Below the pieces are notes generated by a model that worked only from the letters and a program-made list of their open reading frames with translations, made no database searches and was not told where the DNA came from. A stretch of 64,000 nucleotides of DNA from Cytospora piceicola (taxonomy: Eukaryota > Ascomycota > Sordariomycetes > Diaporthales > Cytosporaceae), in assembly GCA_023375675.1 (NCBI GenBank), contig JALQBC010000001.1:1178001-1242000 (forward strand). The letters run 5' to 3'. The position numbers were made by a program, and so were the translations under genes. The first letter of the stretch is position 1; each line of letters opens with the position of its first letter. Below are positions 1 to 11,284 of this stretch, one piece after another.

Positions 1-1000
1 CACCAGGAAGCGCCATCGCAGAGTCATGATAACAGCAAGCTCGGCAAGTACCAGGAGAGCGCTGTAACCGAGGTAGATGGGCCATTCCTCGCTATTCCAG
101 CCCATTAAACGGCCATCAGAGAATATCCGGAGGTAGAGAACTGGATAAAAACTAGTCAGATATCTTGCTTTCCCTGCGTAGCGGTTCCTGGGCGGTGTAA
201 AAGCAATATGTCACTTCTGATGACCAGAGAACCAGTGCTCAAGTGCCGGAGGAAGACGCAAGATTCGGCATATTTAAGATCCAAAAAAGACAGAAGAGTG
301 ACTGACAGTTTTTCTTTCCCATCTTGTGGGTCTCCTTCTCAGCCTTGTGTAGCGCGCTTAGTGTGCGATGAAACCAACCATCTAGCGCGATCACGTCGTC
401 CTCGAGCGTCATAGTATAAGCGGGCTTGACTTTGGCACACTCGGCCAGCAGAACGGAATAGTCAATCTTTTGCTTGCGAGCGTGGGCAGAGTAGTCAAGG
501 TCGTCCTCGAGCTCCGCGATCAACCCCTGCAGATCCGGGTCGTCGCCATAAGAGGGAAGACTGTCGGCCACGTTGCGCAGCCAAGCGGCACCACTTTCTT
601 CATGCTTGGACTGGTTACTATGGGCCAAGAAGACGACGACGTAGATCTGCCGCCGCTCAAACTCTTCCAGCCCCTCGAGAACGGAGCCCAGCGTCTGCTT
701 CAAGTACGGAAACCCGTTCCGGGTCACCGACCCAATTCCAACGCATATTTGTGGCGCTACAGTATTGTCCCATTTTGTCAGCTCGTGATTATCGGCCTGA
801 CTGGTTAGTCGACGAGCCTGCGCTTTTCGAAGGTTTGAGTACGATAAAGTGCGCGATTCCTCCGGGCGCCAAAAAAAAGAAGACGGGTCTCGGTAGCAAA
901 CGTCTCGGAGGTGGAGTGCCAGAATACTGTAGAGGAGGAGGAACCCAAGGAAAAATGAAATTAAACGGCGTTGTTGCCCTAGGTTTGTAATTCCAAGCAT
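1..1000 (-). CDS. PGAP4-like integral membrane glycosyltransferase (3' end missing)
   Basis: The first exon is 1000-307 and the second 140-1, continuing beyond the window. The intron 141-306 (donor GTCAGT, acceptor CCAG) joins the frame to the segment LYLRIFSDGRLMGWNSEEW, which is typical of this fungal family. Residues 12-30 form an N-terminal transmembrane segment. An EDDV motif at residues 200-203 fits the DxD-type metal/nucleotide-sugar site of PGAP4/TMEM246-like transferases, and a second hydrophobic stretch begins just before the window edge. PGAP4 adds GalNAc to GPI anchors in the Golgi; in fungi the substrate is usually unproven. I chose the ATG at 1000 because it directly precedes the membrane segment. 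An in-frame ATG at 1267 would add 89 residues of leader-like sequence. The family call rests on motif and topology, and the acceptor specificity is inference. Confidence 0.72.
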
Positions 1001-1539
1001 TGCAGCTTGTTCGGCAAGTTGCGATGGGCACTTTAGGAAGACAAAGTTGTGATATTGTGTGAAAAGAGTGGTCGAGCGGTGCAGAACCGACAACTTAGGG
1101 TGACTGCCCTGGAGCTCAAGCGGAGGAGGCGGCGACGATGTTTGCGAGGTACCGAGTCGTAACGTAATTAATGTATGATGTCTCTTGGTGTACGGTGAAT
1201 CTGTAGTCTCATCATTTACTGGAAGGAGACACACGAATTTATAGAGATTTGTCCCTTCACTTCCCATGCTTACTTAGGTAGCGTACATATCTCGACGGAA
1301 AACCTGGGAGTGGGTCGACTATGCACATCACTTCACGTTACGCCACGATCAGGATTTAGGATTCAGGATTCTGGAGTAGAGTACATTAGTATCGTCGGTG
1401 TAGAGACGAGACCCACCACGGCATTCTCTTGTGGATAAGCCTTCGAGACTGCGGTTTCACTGCAGCCTAATTTTATAAGTCCATTATGTACTTATTAGCG
1501 GAAAGCAACGGGGTGCCACCTCGCAACCATGTTGCATGA
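1001..1539. other. Intergenic, promoter side of the PGAP4-like gene
   Basis: No gene is seen here. One copy of the recurrent TTAGGTA motif lies near 1274, about 270 bp upstream of the start at 1000. Confidence 0.5.
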
Positions 1540-1993
1540 GACACCGACTGCGTTGCGCCCGCCAAGCCACGGTTTAAGGTCTACATGCGCACGCCGGGCA
1601 CCTCACTGTCACACCTCGTTTACAACTTGATCCTAGACAATATAATCAGCCTCGCGCCAGAAACGCGGGCAGAGATACGGGAGCTCTGGCGCGCGACGCT
1701 GGGCCCCAATGTATATTTCGACATCAGACCTCGGTCGCAGCTACCGGAGGTCAAGTACTTGATTCCTGTGCGCCATTATGCCAGAAACGATGCAGGTGTC
1801 TCCAGCGGACCAATGGAGTTCTTGGAGAAGGTGGGCAGGGACGGCAGCTCTGGGACTACAAAGCGGTATCTGCCTATTCTCGGGAGGTTTTCTGGGCCGC
1901 TGGAGATCGAGTCGACCAAAGGACTGCACATATAGTTCTTTTAGTATCCAGAAATCTAGCGAGCTGCAACTGACATCTTATCTCAGCCCCTAG
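1540..1993 (+). pseudogene. Relic of a DMATS-type aromatic prenyltransferase (C-terminal part)
   Basis: The reading frame from 1540 carries hallmarks of fungal dimethylallyl-tryptophan-synthase-type prenyltransferases: DCVAPAKPRFKVYMRTP (1546-1596), then a RELW segment, then VKYLIPVRHYARND (1750-1791). The last corresponds to the conserved K-x-Y/IPVRHY-x-x-ND strand of the ABBA barrel. Near 1925 the frame changes. A stop follows GLH in the first frame, while the family's terminal segment (YSSFSIQKSSELQLTSYLSP) continues in the next frame to 1990, which implies a small indel. A TGA at 1537-1539 closes the frame upstream, and the roughly 250-300 N-terminal residues expected for a 400-460 residue enzyme are not recognisable. 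The relic is about 150 codons and cannot encode a working enzyme. These enzymes prenylate indole or other aromatic substrates in secondary metabolism. Confidence 0.82.
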
Positions 1994-2227
1994 GTTTATA
2001 AGCGGCTGGCTAACGCGAAGAATGGTCAGATGTCTTAATGGCTATAATTATCTGAAACAATGTCTTGTTACGGAGATGCCGTGCCGTAATGTTGGTATTC
2101 TACTGGAATATAGACTTCATAATGCTTTGACGCTTTTCTAAAAGAACTGTATCCTGTTTGACTTGAGTGACTCCAGATGTCATGTTCACACGTTTATTGA
2201 TCTATCACAGAGGCTCACGCTCAATTC

Positions 2228-2647
2228 TCATACATAGACGGATAGGGGCGAGAGAAATGAAGCTAACGAGGCAGCCAGAATAATGATCTTCTTCTGGTTG
2301 GGCGACCATATGGACCAGGGAGCATCTCCAGCTGGCTCTTCTGTTGGCAACGCTGGCTTGTCGTGTGTCGCGTCCCGAACAGCCGATGCAATCTCCTTTA
2401 CATTATTGTTCTGCAGGGCTGCTGTCGTCGGCTCTGCCACTTCTTCTGCCTGGGTATGTGGATCAATGATGCCGCGGATGGTGGGACTGGACGATGGTGG
2501 TCGGGAAAGTGGAGGCCCCCCCCCTTGGAAGGTAAGTATGGTTGGAGAGAAAGAAGGAGGATGTTGGATGCCAGGCATGCGAAATTGGCAAGAATGAAAA
2601 TGACAAGATATCGGTTCAACGAAACAATCAATTACGCGAAGTATCAC
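2228..2647 (-). pseudogene. Truncated N-terminus of an MFS transporter
   Basis: The frame ends with WSIWSPNQKKIIILAASLA followed by SFLSPLS. This is the junction of the cytosolic N-tail and first transmembrane helix of fungal DHA1-type major facilitator transporters, where the family pattern is Y-S-x-F-S/T-x-x-Q-K, a hydrophobic run and then SFFSPLS. A stop follows four codons later at 2228-2230, and no further transporter helices appear in any frame of the next few hundred bases. The fragment therefore keeps only the tail and half of helix 1 of a protein of about 500 residues. The tail contains a run of nine C/G at about 2516-2524. In-frame ATGs lie at 2647 and 2578. It converges on the prenyltransferase relic about 240 bp away, which suggests both came from one metabolite cluster. 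Confidence 0.62.
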
Positions 2648-3808
2648 AAACCCTGAACGCTAAGCTGTAAAGAGATACTCTACATTGTGTAAGTCATAAG
2701 CACGAGACGGTGCACAGTCTCCAGCGAATCTTTAAGCCGTTGCGGTTGGCCAGATGTACCGTGAGGCCGAACCAACAGGGACTTGTATTGGTACCTACCA
2801 AGTAGGCATGGGTCTCATAGACACTTTACACGAGTACAATTATTATGTACAGTTTACCCGAAAGGAGAGAAACCTCGCACTGCTGCTCCGCGCCGAGAAA
2901 ACATAACGTCAATACAGGTTTTCGCCGCACCCATGCAGGGTTTCCGACCTTTAGTAAGGCAATCATCACCTGAGTAACAAGCGACCTTCCTCCGTCCTTT
3001 CGAAGTCGTGAACGTAAGGCATTATCCTCACTGATTTCGAGCGTGAATTCGAATAATGCGCCGGGAGGTACGATCTATAGTATTGAATAGGAATCGACAA
3101 TGGGCGAGGCCTGTCGACCCCCTGCCTGCTTTACGTGGTTTGTACGCATAAACATAAACTATACTCACCGGCTTATAGCTTACGGCAACCTATTTGACTT
3201 CATTACATCAAATGCGCTGCCTATACCTTTATTCTTTAATTTCAATATGAAAAGTTTATATTCAACTTTGAATATGATAATCAGCCTGAGCTTATCAATA
3301 TGTTAACATATTAAGCTATCCAAGGCGCTTGAGGTTGTGTAAGATACAATAGAGGGACGCCTGGAAGGTGGCGCTGTATCTTATTCGGAGCAGCTTCAGC
3401 AGCGTTTATGAAGTCTCTGTTCCTTCCTGACACAAGGCCTCTTAGCAGGCGGTCCTACCGCCACTCTCTGATTAGTATATATATTTAGTAGTATACCTAG
3501 ATCCGAAATAGCTAAACCTACTACCGTTAGCAACTAAATAGATCCGCGAGATAGTTATTATAGCTAATTAGCGTAATTACAATTGAGATCTAAAAATAAT
3601 TAAAACAAGGTGGCTATAAATTCTAGGTAACATATGTGTATATACTTGTCCGCTTTACAAAATAAGTGATAACCTTCCTAAGGGAAGGCAATCAATGCAG
3701 GTAGCTTTCTGCGGCTGGCTGAGGATGCGTCACAGTAACCCATTCTCTCGGTCTTCCTCTCTACATATATACCCCATATACTCACCGTCACGGGAACATC
3801 CATTTGAG
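2648..3808. other. Gene-free, partly AT-rich stretch
   Basis: No gene is recognised. From about 3150 to 3660 the sequence is conspicuously AT-rich and dense in TA dinucleotides (for example around 3470-3620), unlike the surrounding roughly 50% GC DNA. This is the usual look of RIP-mutated or decayed repeat DNA in ascomycetes, but no transposon protein can be read from it. Confidence 0.45.
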
Positions 3809-4619
3809 ATGGGTGGAAGTGATGACATGTACAACTTCATTCAGCTAACAGGAACTTGGATCGGCAACTTTAACCCTGATTACAAGCTTAGCGAGAAGCT
3901 CACCGATTCTTACTCTCATAGTTAGTCTTTACCAAGCCCAAGGCTGCCTGGTTAAGTGCTGTATCTCACTCACAATTCTAGGCCCCGAGGTGAGTGGGTT
4001 AGTCACTGGTAGTCTGCGCTCTGGTATTGGCTCGACATCGGAGTCTCCGATTGTCTTCTCCCAGCGGCTGGCACCAGTATCACATCCAGTCTCCGCGCAG
4101 GATATTCCAGACAAAAGGCCAAGCTTGCTTGGCGGGTACACTTTGCTGAAGAATCAATTGATCCGTCCACATAAGCAACCTACCGGTCGGGTGGACTACA
4201 AGACACTTCTCACGAGATGGCCAGAGGAAAGGCTGGTAACGAGGACGATTCCATGACGACCGACGACAACACCACGGCTCTGCGCCTCCAAGGACTCCAG
4301 AGACAATTTTCCCGTCCCTTGGAGGAACACTAGAGGAAATCTTTACCAATATCCTGTTAATCGCAAAGCAAGTTGGATTTGAGGACATGGACCCAAGTGA
4401 GACTGAATTTCATACCAAATCTTCCGAGCACCCCCTCTCCCCCTTCCAATTATGTGTACTGACCTTTCCAGTGATCCTCCAATACTATAAAGCGAAATCC
4501 CGGTACGATTCGGTCGCAAACTGGGTGCAGAAACGTAGCCGAGCGGAATGGCTCAAGCCCCTTCTTGTGAAGCTGGGCAATGCCTCAATCAGCTGGCCAG
4601 CAGAACAGGCGAAGCAATA
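3809..4619 (+). pseudogene. Putative cluster-type transcription regulator, probably degenerate
   Basis: The best-supported part is the 3' end. A frame entering at about 4303 reads TLEEIFTNILLIAKQVGFED and is spliced at 4397-4471 (donor GTGAGA, branch CTGAC, acceptor CCAG). It continues as MILQYYKAKSRYDSVANWV and ends at 4619. This resembles the conserved C-terminal block of bZIP/AP-1-like regulators found in fungal secondary-metabolite clusters (GF-E/D-D-x-D-x-M-x-x-Y-Y-T/K-A-K followed by a basic S-R-S/R-x block). Upstream, exons 3809-3920 and 3982-4235 share a clean 61 bp intron (3921-3981, GTTAGT...CTAG) with matching phase. The join between 4235 and 4303 is unclear, a stop lies at 4254, and no basic DNA-binding region is visible. 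It may be a decayed gene or a divergent one whose start I cannot place. Confidence 0.36.
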
Positions 4620-5117
4620 ATCATCAGGAAGGCATGTTGCAGATAGCGAGTCGCGTGTGTGTTGCTTCAAATTTATAGATGGATACTGCCACGTCCGGGC
4701 AGAAACACAACCTAACGTGGCACATTCTCGATGATGGCCCATGAAGCACAAACAGAGTAGAGCTATAAACCTTCGACTGGTTTCTAGTGGTTTGATTTCA
4801 TAATTAGACCTTTATCTCTGTTCTAGATATGTATAGTCTAAGCGTGCGTATGTAGGGGTTGTTTATTGCGAGACTCCATCTTTTTTGTTAACTCTCAAGA
4901 AGATATAGTTCTAGGCCATGACAGTGCTTTATTATTGACAAAGGGTTGGCTAACTTATAGTCCATAGTTTCTAATAATACAATCTTACTACTTCGATAGC
5001 AGTTTATATATTTACTCTTTGAGTAAGCAGATAGATCCTTAGCACAGGACTGTATTGGAAGAAAAGGGTATACTCTGTAATTACTGTCCAGTAATTTGCC
5101 TACTTAAGTAGCTATAT
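4620..5117. other. AT-rich intergenic region 3' of the phytase gene
   Basis: No gene is seen. The stretch from about 4780 to 5110 is TA-rich, similar to 3150-3660, and abuts the stop codon of the phytase gene at 5118. Confidence 0.45.
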
Positions 5118-6716
5118 CTATTCAAAACACGCACGCCAGTCCCCTCCTTCCCTCGCAAAGCTCAAACTATCCACAAAGTCACCCAACGTACAACGTCCAA
5201 GCTCATCCGCGCCACAGTTCTGCAACGGCACCACCCGATCGTTCACCAACACCCGGACCAGCTCATCACCAGCACCACCCCCACATGTCATCTTCTCCAC
5301 ATACATGCGCGCCGCGAACGGCACGGTCCAGCTCGCCGAGTAGCCCGCGGCCCCGGCCGCCGACTCCCTGGTCGTGTTGGACAGCGGCGCGGTGGCGTTG
5401 TACAGCCCCAGGGCCGCGAAGATGGCCGTCATGGTGTTGTCGTGGCTGAAGTCGGCGTACAGCGCCCTGTCCAGCGGGAACGTCGCCGGGTCCCCGTCCA
5501 GCGTGCGGTTCGTGCTCGTGGCGTCGTCCACGGGCGAGCCCGTCAGCCGCGCCACCAGCTCGTTGGCGAAGCCCACACCCTGCGTCGGCCCCAGCGGGTT
5601 GCCACCGCCGTACTGGTACCACTTGCCCAGGGACTGCAGGTAGTCGTAGCTGCGCCACTCGTCCGCCGTGAAGAGCCCGCAGAAGCCCGAGAGGCGGCCC
5701 TGGCTGTCCGCGACCGTGTTGAACGGGCACAGGTCCATCAGGCTCACCGTGTCCGCCGCGGATATGTTGGCCCCCGGCAGGTTCGCGCCCAGCCGCGCCG
5801 TGATGTTGCGCAGGAACACGTCCATCCATGTGCTCTGCGCGTCGGCGCCGAGCTCCGAGTAGGGCCCTTCCTCGAACGCCGTGCACAGGTCGTGGTTGAG
5901 CGTGTTGTTGGAGCCTTCGTCCTCGGAAATAGTCACGATCGAGTAAGGGTACGTGTCAGAGCCGTCGGCTGCCTCATCGTTCAGACGGGCCTTGTGGAAT
6001 CCCTGAGTCCAGTTCTGCGCCGACTCGACGACCCTATCTTGCCCCGATGCGCGCACAAAGGGGCTCTCCGTCCGGGCCAGTGTCTCATACCGCTCGTAGA
6101 ACTTCAGCCCGCTGTGTACCAGCTCCTGCTGCCCGAAGAACGTGAGCTCGTCAGCCCCGAGAGAGTAGACATAATCCTGGATGAAGCCGTAGCCGGCGCC
6201 ATAGCTGGTCACGGAGCTCTGGATGCGCTGGATGGTCGAGTTGTACACCGCCCCCTTATTAGAGGTGGGATCACGGGCCCCGTGTCGGCTGAGGATCTGC
6301 ACAAAGCTTATAGTGCACTGTTCCGGGATCGAGTTGTCGATCTCAGAGGGCACTGAGAAGTAGGGGGAATACGGGCCCCAGTAGTGAGAGATCTCGGGCG
6401 AACACCGGAAGCCAGTTGCAACGGTGTCGCAGGAGGTGTCGTTGACGGCTCTCACCACGCGCCTGCGCGACTTATTAGCCACATGTGGTTGACCAAGGGT
6501 GAGGGGGGTGGGGGAAGTGGTGGTCAAACACGGCCATTTGTATACTCACGCGGTAGCCATGGCGAGGTAGATAAGAATAACGACAGCCATAGCTGCCATT
6601 ATGACTTTCAACACTGTGCGATGACGATTCGACCAGAAGCTGATGGCCTCCTGGGCCTCCCTCACCCGGTCACGGCTTGGGAGCGGGCTATATTTGTATC
6701 TGCCTCGCGCCATGTT
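5118..6716 (-). CDS. Histidine acid phosphatase / 3-phytase-like, type II membrane-anchored
   Basis: Two exons, 6716-6550 and 6462-5118, join across an 87 bp intron (6463-6549, GTGAGT...GCAG), giving 503 residues. The catalytic signature RHGARDP is at residues 115-121 and the proton-donor HD pair (FSHDNT) at about 396-397. Cysteines near the N- and C-termini fit the disulfides of fungal PhyA-type enzymes. The family releases phosphate from phytate or other phosphomonoesters. Instead of a cleavable signal peptide, the first exon encodes about 33 basic, polar residues followed by a strong transmembrane segment (34-54), so the catalytic domain should face the lumen or outside as a type II protein. 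The ATG at 6716 has A at -3; ATGs at 6752 and 6797 are possible alternatives. The phosphatase call is firm, while substrate and location are inferred. Confidence 0.88.
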
Positions 6717-8928
6717 GACGGTGTTGACGAAGCCATCCCAGAGATCCATGATGTCCCCTACCCTCTGACGTACCCGAACACACCCATTCACACCCAAATC
6801 AGGGGTGAGGAATGAGGGCAGTTCTCAGCCAGGGCAGTAGAGATGATGGCTGCAACGGGCATATCAGCCCTATTAGTGTTTTTCCGCCCCCAATCGTGGA
6901 TAAATTGCATTCCCCACTTGAAGGAAAAAACTCGAGAACAAGAATTTGACTCGGTACCGTTAAAGAAGGTCGAGCCCAATCTCCGAAATGCTTCCAACGT
7001 TGGGGTGCGAGGTTTGCGGAGTAGAAAGGAAAAAGGCAGGTTGTACATGCGGTGAAACCTGGTACGAGCGGGCCGGAGCAATCAGCATCCATGGATCGAT
7101 CAGCCACGTATGTACGACAGCACCACCCAGTCGATTAATTCAGCACGAATGGCAACAATCAACCTTGAATAAAGGTGAGGTGGCCTCCAATATCGCAACT
7201 AGAATGAACTTCTCTTCCTGCAAACTCAAGTAATTCCGGCAGTCGCCGGTTATTTTTTATTTTTCAATGCAGCACCTTACTCTTGATTGGAGCGTTACTA
7301 TATATGTAGACCATACTCACATGTGCATCGTCAGGGGTTCAAGTTGTCACGATTCAAGCCTGGCGGGTCATCCTCCTCGAAGGGCTCATGTCTGTCTCAC
7401 TCAAGAGCCTCTAGAAAGTTGTCTCTCTATGGTCTCGCCTCCTAGTAGTTTTTACCCCTTTGACATCCATGTTGACCTTATCGTCAACTTGGCCATACTC
7501 CACCCAGCACTTTTCTAGCTCTTAGTGTATCAATGTCCATTAGAGCAGCCGCTGCAGGATGTTTATCCATACCCGGTATCAAAGTTCCAATCTATTGGCA
7601 TCGTCAGATGCGTGACTAAAATATAGGCGGATCTACAGTCATTACTGTAGGGCGGCTAGCAACCATGCACCGGCTACACAATGGCCTGTGTTACACATCC
7701 AGATGGAGCTCGATGTTCGAATGTATAAATAATGTCATCTCTGTTGTAGGTCAACCGTCCAAGAATAATATAGAAGCTGCTTGACTTCGTAATCCAGATT
7801 CCTCCTCTACTAACCTGTACATTGCTGAGATTGTTTGGGGATAAAAGTGTTTCATAGAAGCTCTAACTTAGAAGTCACCGTGCAGCGGAGGGCAATTTAA
7901 CTCACAGTTTGGAAATGATTTGAATTTCGGCCGACGTTATTGGAAATTCCCCAAGTCTAGTCTTCCGATAGCTGAGAAGGGATATTTGGAGGGAGGCTGG
8001 GATGGCTGAGAGTGGCAGGTGTACGTGACTCTGAGGATCAAAACTCCTTCGAATGCACTGAAGACCAATGCATGTAACATCGAATGGTGCTAGAGCATGC
8101 TGGAGAGTCGAAATACTTGCGGAACGGTTCGCAAGTATCACACCCTCAAACATAACTCTTATCGCCTCGGCACCCCCCGATATCGTTACGTGCAGCTGCC
8201 ATATTCTGATTGGGACACGCCGACGTAGCGGGCTCCTTAATACCTGAATATTGAAGGCAGAGTTGATGCAGTATTCCCCCAGATTACCCAAATACCGGCG
8301 GGTACCAAAGCGATTAACTACTTAGGTATTCACGGGTGTCCACGGGTTCCATTGGGTGGGCAAATTCTGGGCCCAGCCCGCAGCCTGCTTGAACAGTTGC
8401 ATCGAAAGATATATATAGCCATAACTATTGGAATACAACCACACTCGGAAGTCTGGGGTATCACTGCAGATACCACTGGTATCTTGATATTGAATACTCC
8501 CTTACCTGCCTATCCAGGGCAGGATAGATGGAGTGGCGACCCGTAGCCCGCTTGAACAATTGCAGCTGAAAGATATACATAGCTATGACTATCAAAATAC
8601 AACCACACGCTGGGTACACTGTCGATTACACAGCAGACAATGCCGCTCCCACCCAGAAACGGTGCTTCAGTCATTGGACAGGATAGCTCTTGACGGGAGG
8701 AGGCTGCACACGGATGCTTCTTCATCTCGGATGAATCGACATGTGTCTGTCCTACACTGTATGCCATCTAGGATGTTATACCAAGGTCGGTAGTCCTCAT
8801 TCTTAGTTTTCGACTGATATGTTCTCTACCCATTGAATCTTCTGTCGTATGCTTAGCTATATTCCTCCGCATTGTGAGCCACATATTACGTCTACAGTTT
8901 TCAACGACTCCTTTGATCAGAAACTACG
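6717..8928. other. Intergenic, no recognisable gene
   Basis: Only short frames without family resemblance are present, the longest being 129 codons at 7902-8291 on the minus strand. A diverged tandem duplication lies at 8377-8608 (separate entry). Confidence 0.5.
8377..8608. repeat. Diverged direct duplication, period about 164 bp
   Basis: Positions 8377-8444 and 8540-8608 align over about 68 bp. They share CTTGAACA, TTGCA, GAAAGATATA and AATACAACCACAC. Most differences are transitions (C/T, G/A), which fits an old duplication mutated by RIP or deamination. It is non-coding. Confidence 0.6.
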
Positions 8929-11284
8929 ATGACCAACTCTTCGGCTTGGGCTGGTGCCGCGAGGACAGCCCAGTACAATGTCCATCTCGGCATATGGGTC
9001 AACTGGTCCCGCGGTCGCATTATGGGCGCAACATTGACTCTTGACCGAAAATACGGCAATCTGCTCATCGCCTTTACGGCCATCTTTGTGGGGATTGTGT
9101 CAACGGCTTTCTGGCGTATTTCTTGTCAGCTACTTCACCGATATCACTCCACACCTGACCCTCGGGATGCTCTGCACCACCAGCGTCAAGCCAGTGAGTA
9201 TTCACTTACTCGATGAATACATATTGTGGATATAGTGTTGACATTCGAGGCCACAGTCCTACGCAACTCGTCTTCGGCGGCGGTTGGCTTCCGAACTCTC
9301 TCTGAGCTCGCGTGGGCCTGGCGTTACGACGCCCACAACGTGCTCACCCGCACACTTCCGGCCTTGATATTTGCCGCCTTTTCCTTCTGTGCCTTCACGG
9401 CGGCTGGAGGATTTTTGTCCTCAGTATCGTCAGGAGTTGGCAACGAAGTGCTGCTTAACGGGAGCGAGTGCCTCTTCGTTCATACCGGAGGAGGATCCGC
9501 TGCCAGCGTTTCCACGGTGGATACGTACATTTCGCAATTCCTAAGCAACGCAGCGAATTATGCGCAAAATTGCTATTCCGGCAATGCTACGGGTATTATC
9601 GATTGCAAGACCTTCGTCAAAAGTCATATTTCAGGGACAGTCGACAACCAGGCTGATTGTCCATTCTCTGATGGCCTCTGTCGAAGCAATGATTCGAATA
9701 TACGTCTCAACTCGGGGTATATCGACAGTCGTGAAGACCTGGGCCTTAATATGCCCGACGACCAACGAATATTCTACCGAAATGTACTTCATTGCGCGCC
9801 GATAGTTACCGAAGGATTTTCGGGCAATAAGAGTACGAAAAAGGATTATTATACTCGGTATTGGTATGGTCGATCTTTCACAGCAACCACTGAATTCACC
9901 TATGAAGTTGAGGACCTGTATGAACAGTACCTCAGACAGAGCGGCAATAGTCTCGCTGCATGGGCAACCGATCTAGGTTTAAGGTATGTTACATATATCC
10001 AAATCAAATATACCGACATAGTACCCTAGGGTACTTACCACCTAATAATAAAATGGGCAGTGTTATGACCGCAGATACGGTTAATGGGAATGTGTCCAAG
10101 ACACTCTCGAACTTTTTTCCAATCCCGGAACTATTCCGACCTGACGCCGACCTATTTCTTATTTTCCTCTCAGGAAATGGCGTGAACTTCTGGGAACAGA
10201 CCGATGACCCGTGGTACCGAGGCAACGTCACTGGCACCACTGCCCTTCACCATATGTACGGTTACATAGAAAACCATACTGTATACAGGCCGGAAGAAGC
10301 CGCTTCTCCAATGGGCTGCATCCAGCAGTATCAGTACTGCAACGCTGACTTCAAGTGTGGAAATTTGGCTAGTGACTCAGACGCCATCGTCTCAGCTGCG
10401 CCTTTGTTTAACACAACCCTGGAGGAGACAAGGGGGAACACAAACGTCTCCGGCCCAGTATCTTCTCGGTTTGCATGGTTTCACAAAATCATGTCCACAT
10501 CTTATGAACTTAACTCACTGATTACTGGATTTGGGAGCAAATTTCTTGAGTCCCGGGTACACCTGTCAGAGGGATATATGGGGATACTCCCGAATAACCA
10601 GTGGCAACTCGACGTTACTCACTGGTGGGCAATTCTTTTAGCAGCGAAACAGGCAGCTTTCGTCAACGCAGCTCGAGGCCCAACCGACAAGTCAATACTT
10701 GAGTCCAAATTCATATCATCTCCTAAGCACCCATATGAGGAGGAAATGTGTAACAGTCAGGTAAGAAGCAGTATACTACACCTCTATCTGATACAATACA
10801 CGGCAACTAACAATGTAACCATGTCAAGAAAATCCTGAGCACAGATTTCACTTCCTTCAGCGTCTTTGGGCTTTGCTTCACCTACATCACCGGCGTCATC
10901 ATCATACTGGTCTCATTTCTCATTGAGCCTCTATTTGGCTGGGTTTGCCGACGCTTCCAGTACAATGATTACGCATACTTGGAGTGGACAGCTAATGGCA
11001 CTCTCCAACTTCAGCGTTTGGCTTATCAAGGCCTTGGCTCGGAGGCCTGGTCCAGCTACACTGGCTCTATTCCCAAGACACATCCGGATTATCGTCTTGA
11101 AGACCTGGCTCTGGCGTACCCTTTAGAGACAAGTGGTCATGGTCACCAAAACAGGAAATCAACCTCACCGGCGATGTATAGCTCTATTTCGCAGATTCTA
11201 GGTACGGATGTCAGCGAGAGCAATCCCAGGGAGAGCCGTGATGCATTCTCAAGCATGGGCAAACAACCCTACACTATCAATTAG
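8929..11284 (+). CDS. Large fungal multipass membrane protein of unknown function
   Basis: Four exons (8929-9193, 9257-9983, 10061-10760, 10829-11284) join in frame through introns of 63, 77 and 68 bp with GTGAGT, GTATGT and GTAAGA donors, giving 715 residues. Hydrophobic segments lie near residues 45-63 and shortly after 120 (LIFAAFSFCAFTAAGG), and close to the C-terminus at about 575-597. Between the second and last segments is a region of over 400 residues with many cysteines and NxS/T sites, probably outside the cell or in the lumen. The N-terminal block (GIWVNWSRGRIMGATLTL) looks like that of uncharacterised membrane proteins common in Sordariomycetes and other Pezizomycotina. I recognise no catalytic motif and assign no function. 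The start at 8929 is the first ATG of the conserved block. Confidence 0.78.

Noticed and set aside
5442..6356. A 304-codon plus-strand frame
   Set aside because: Antisense of the phytase catalytic domain, Arg/Val-rich, with no motif.
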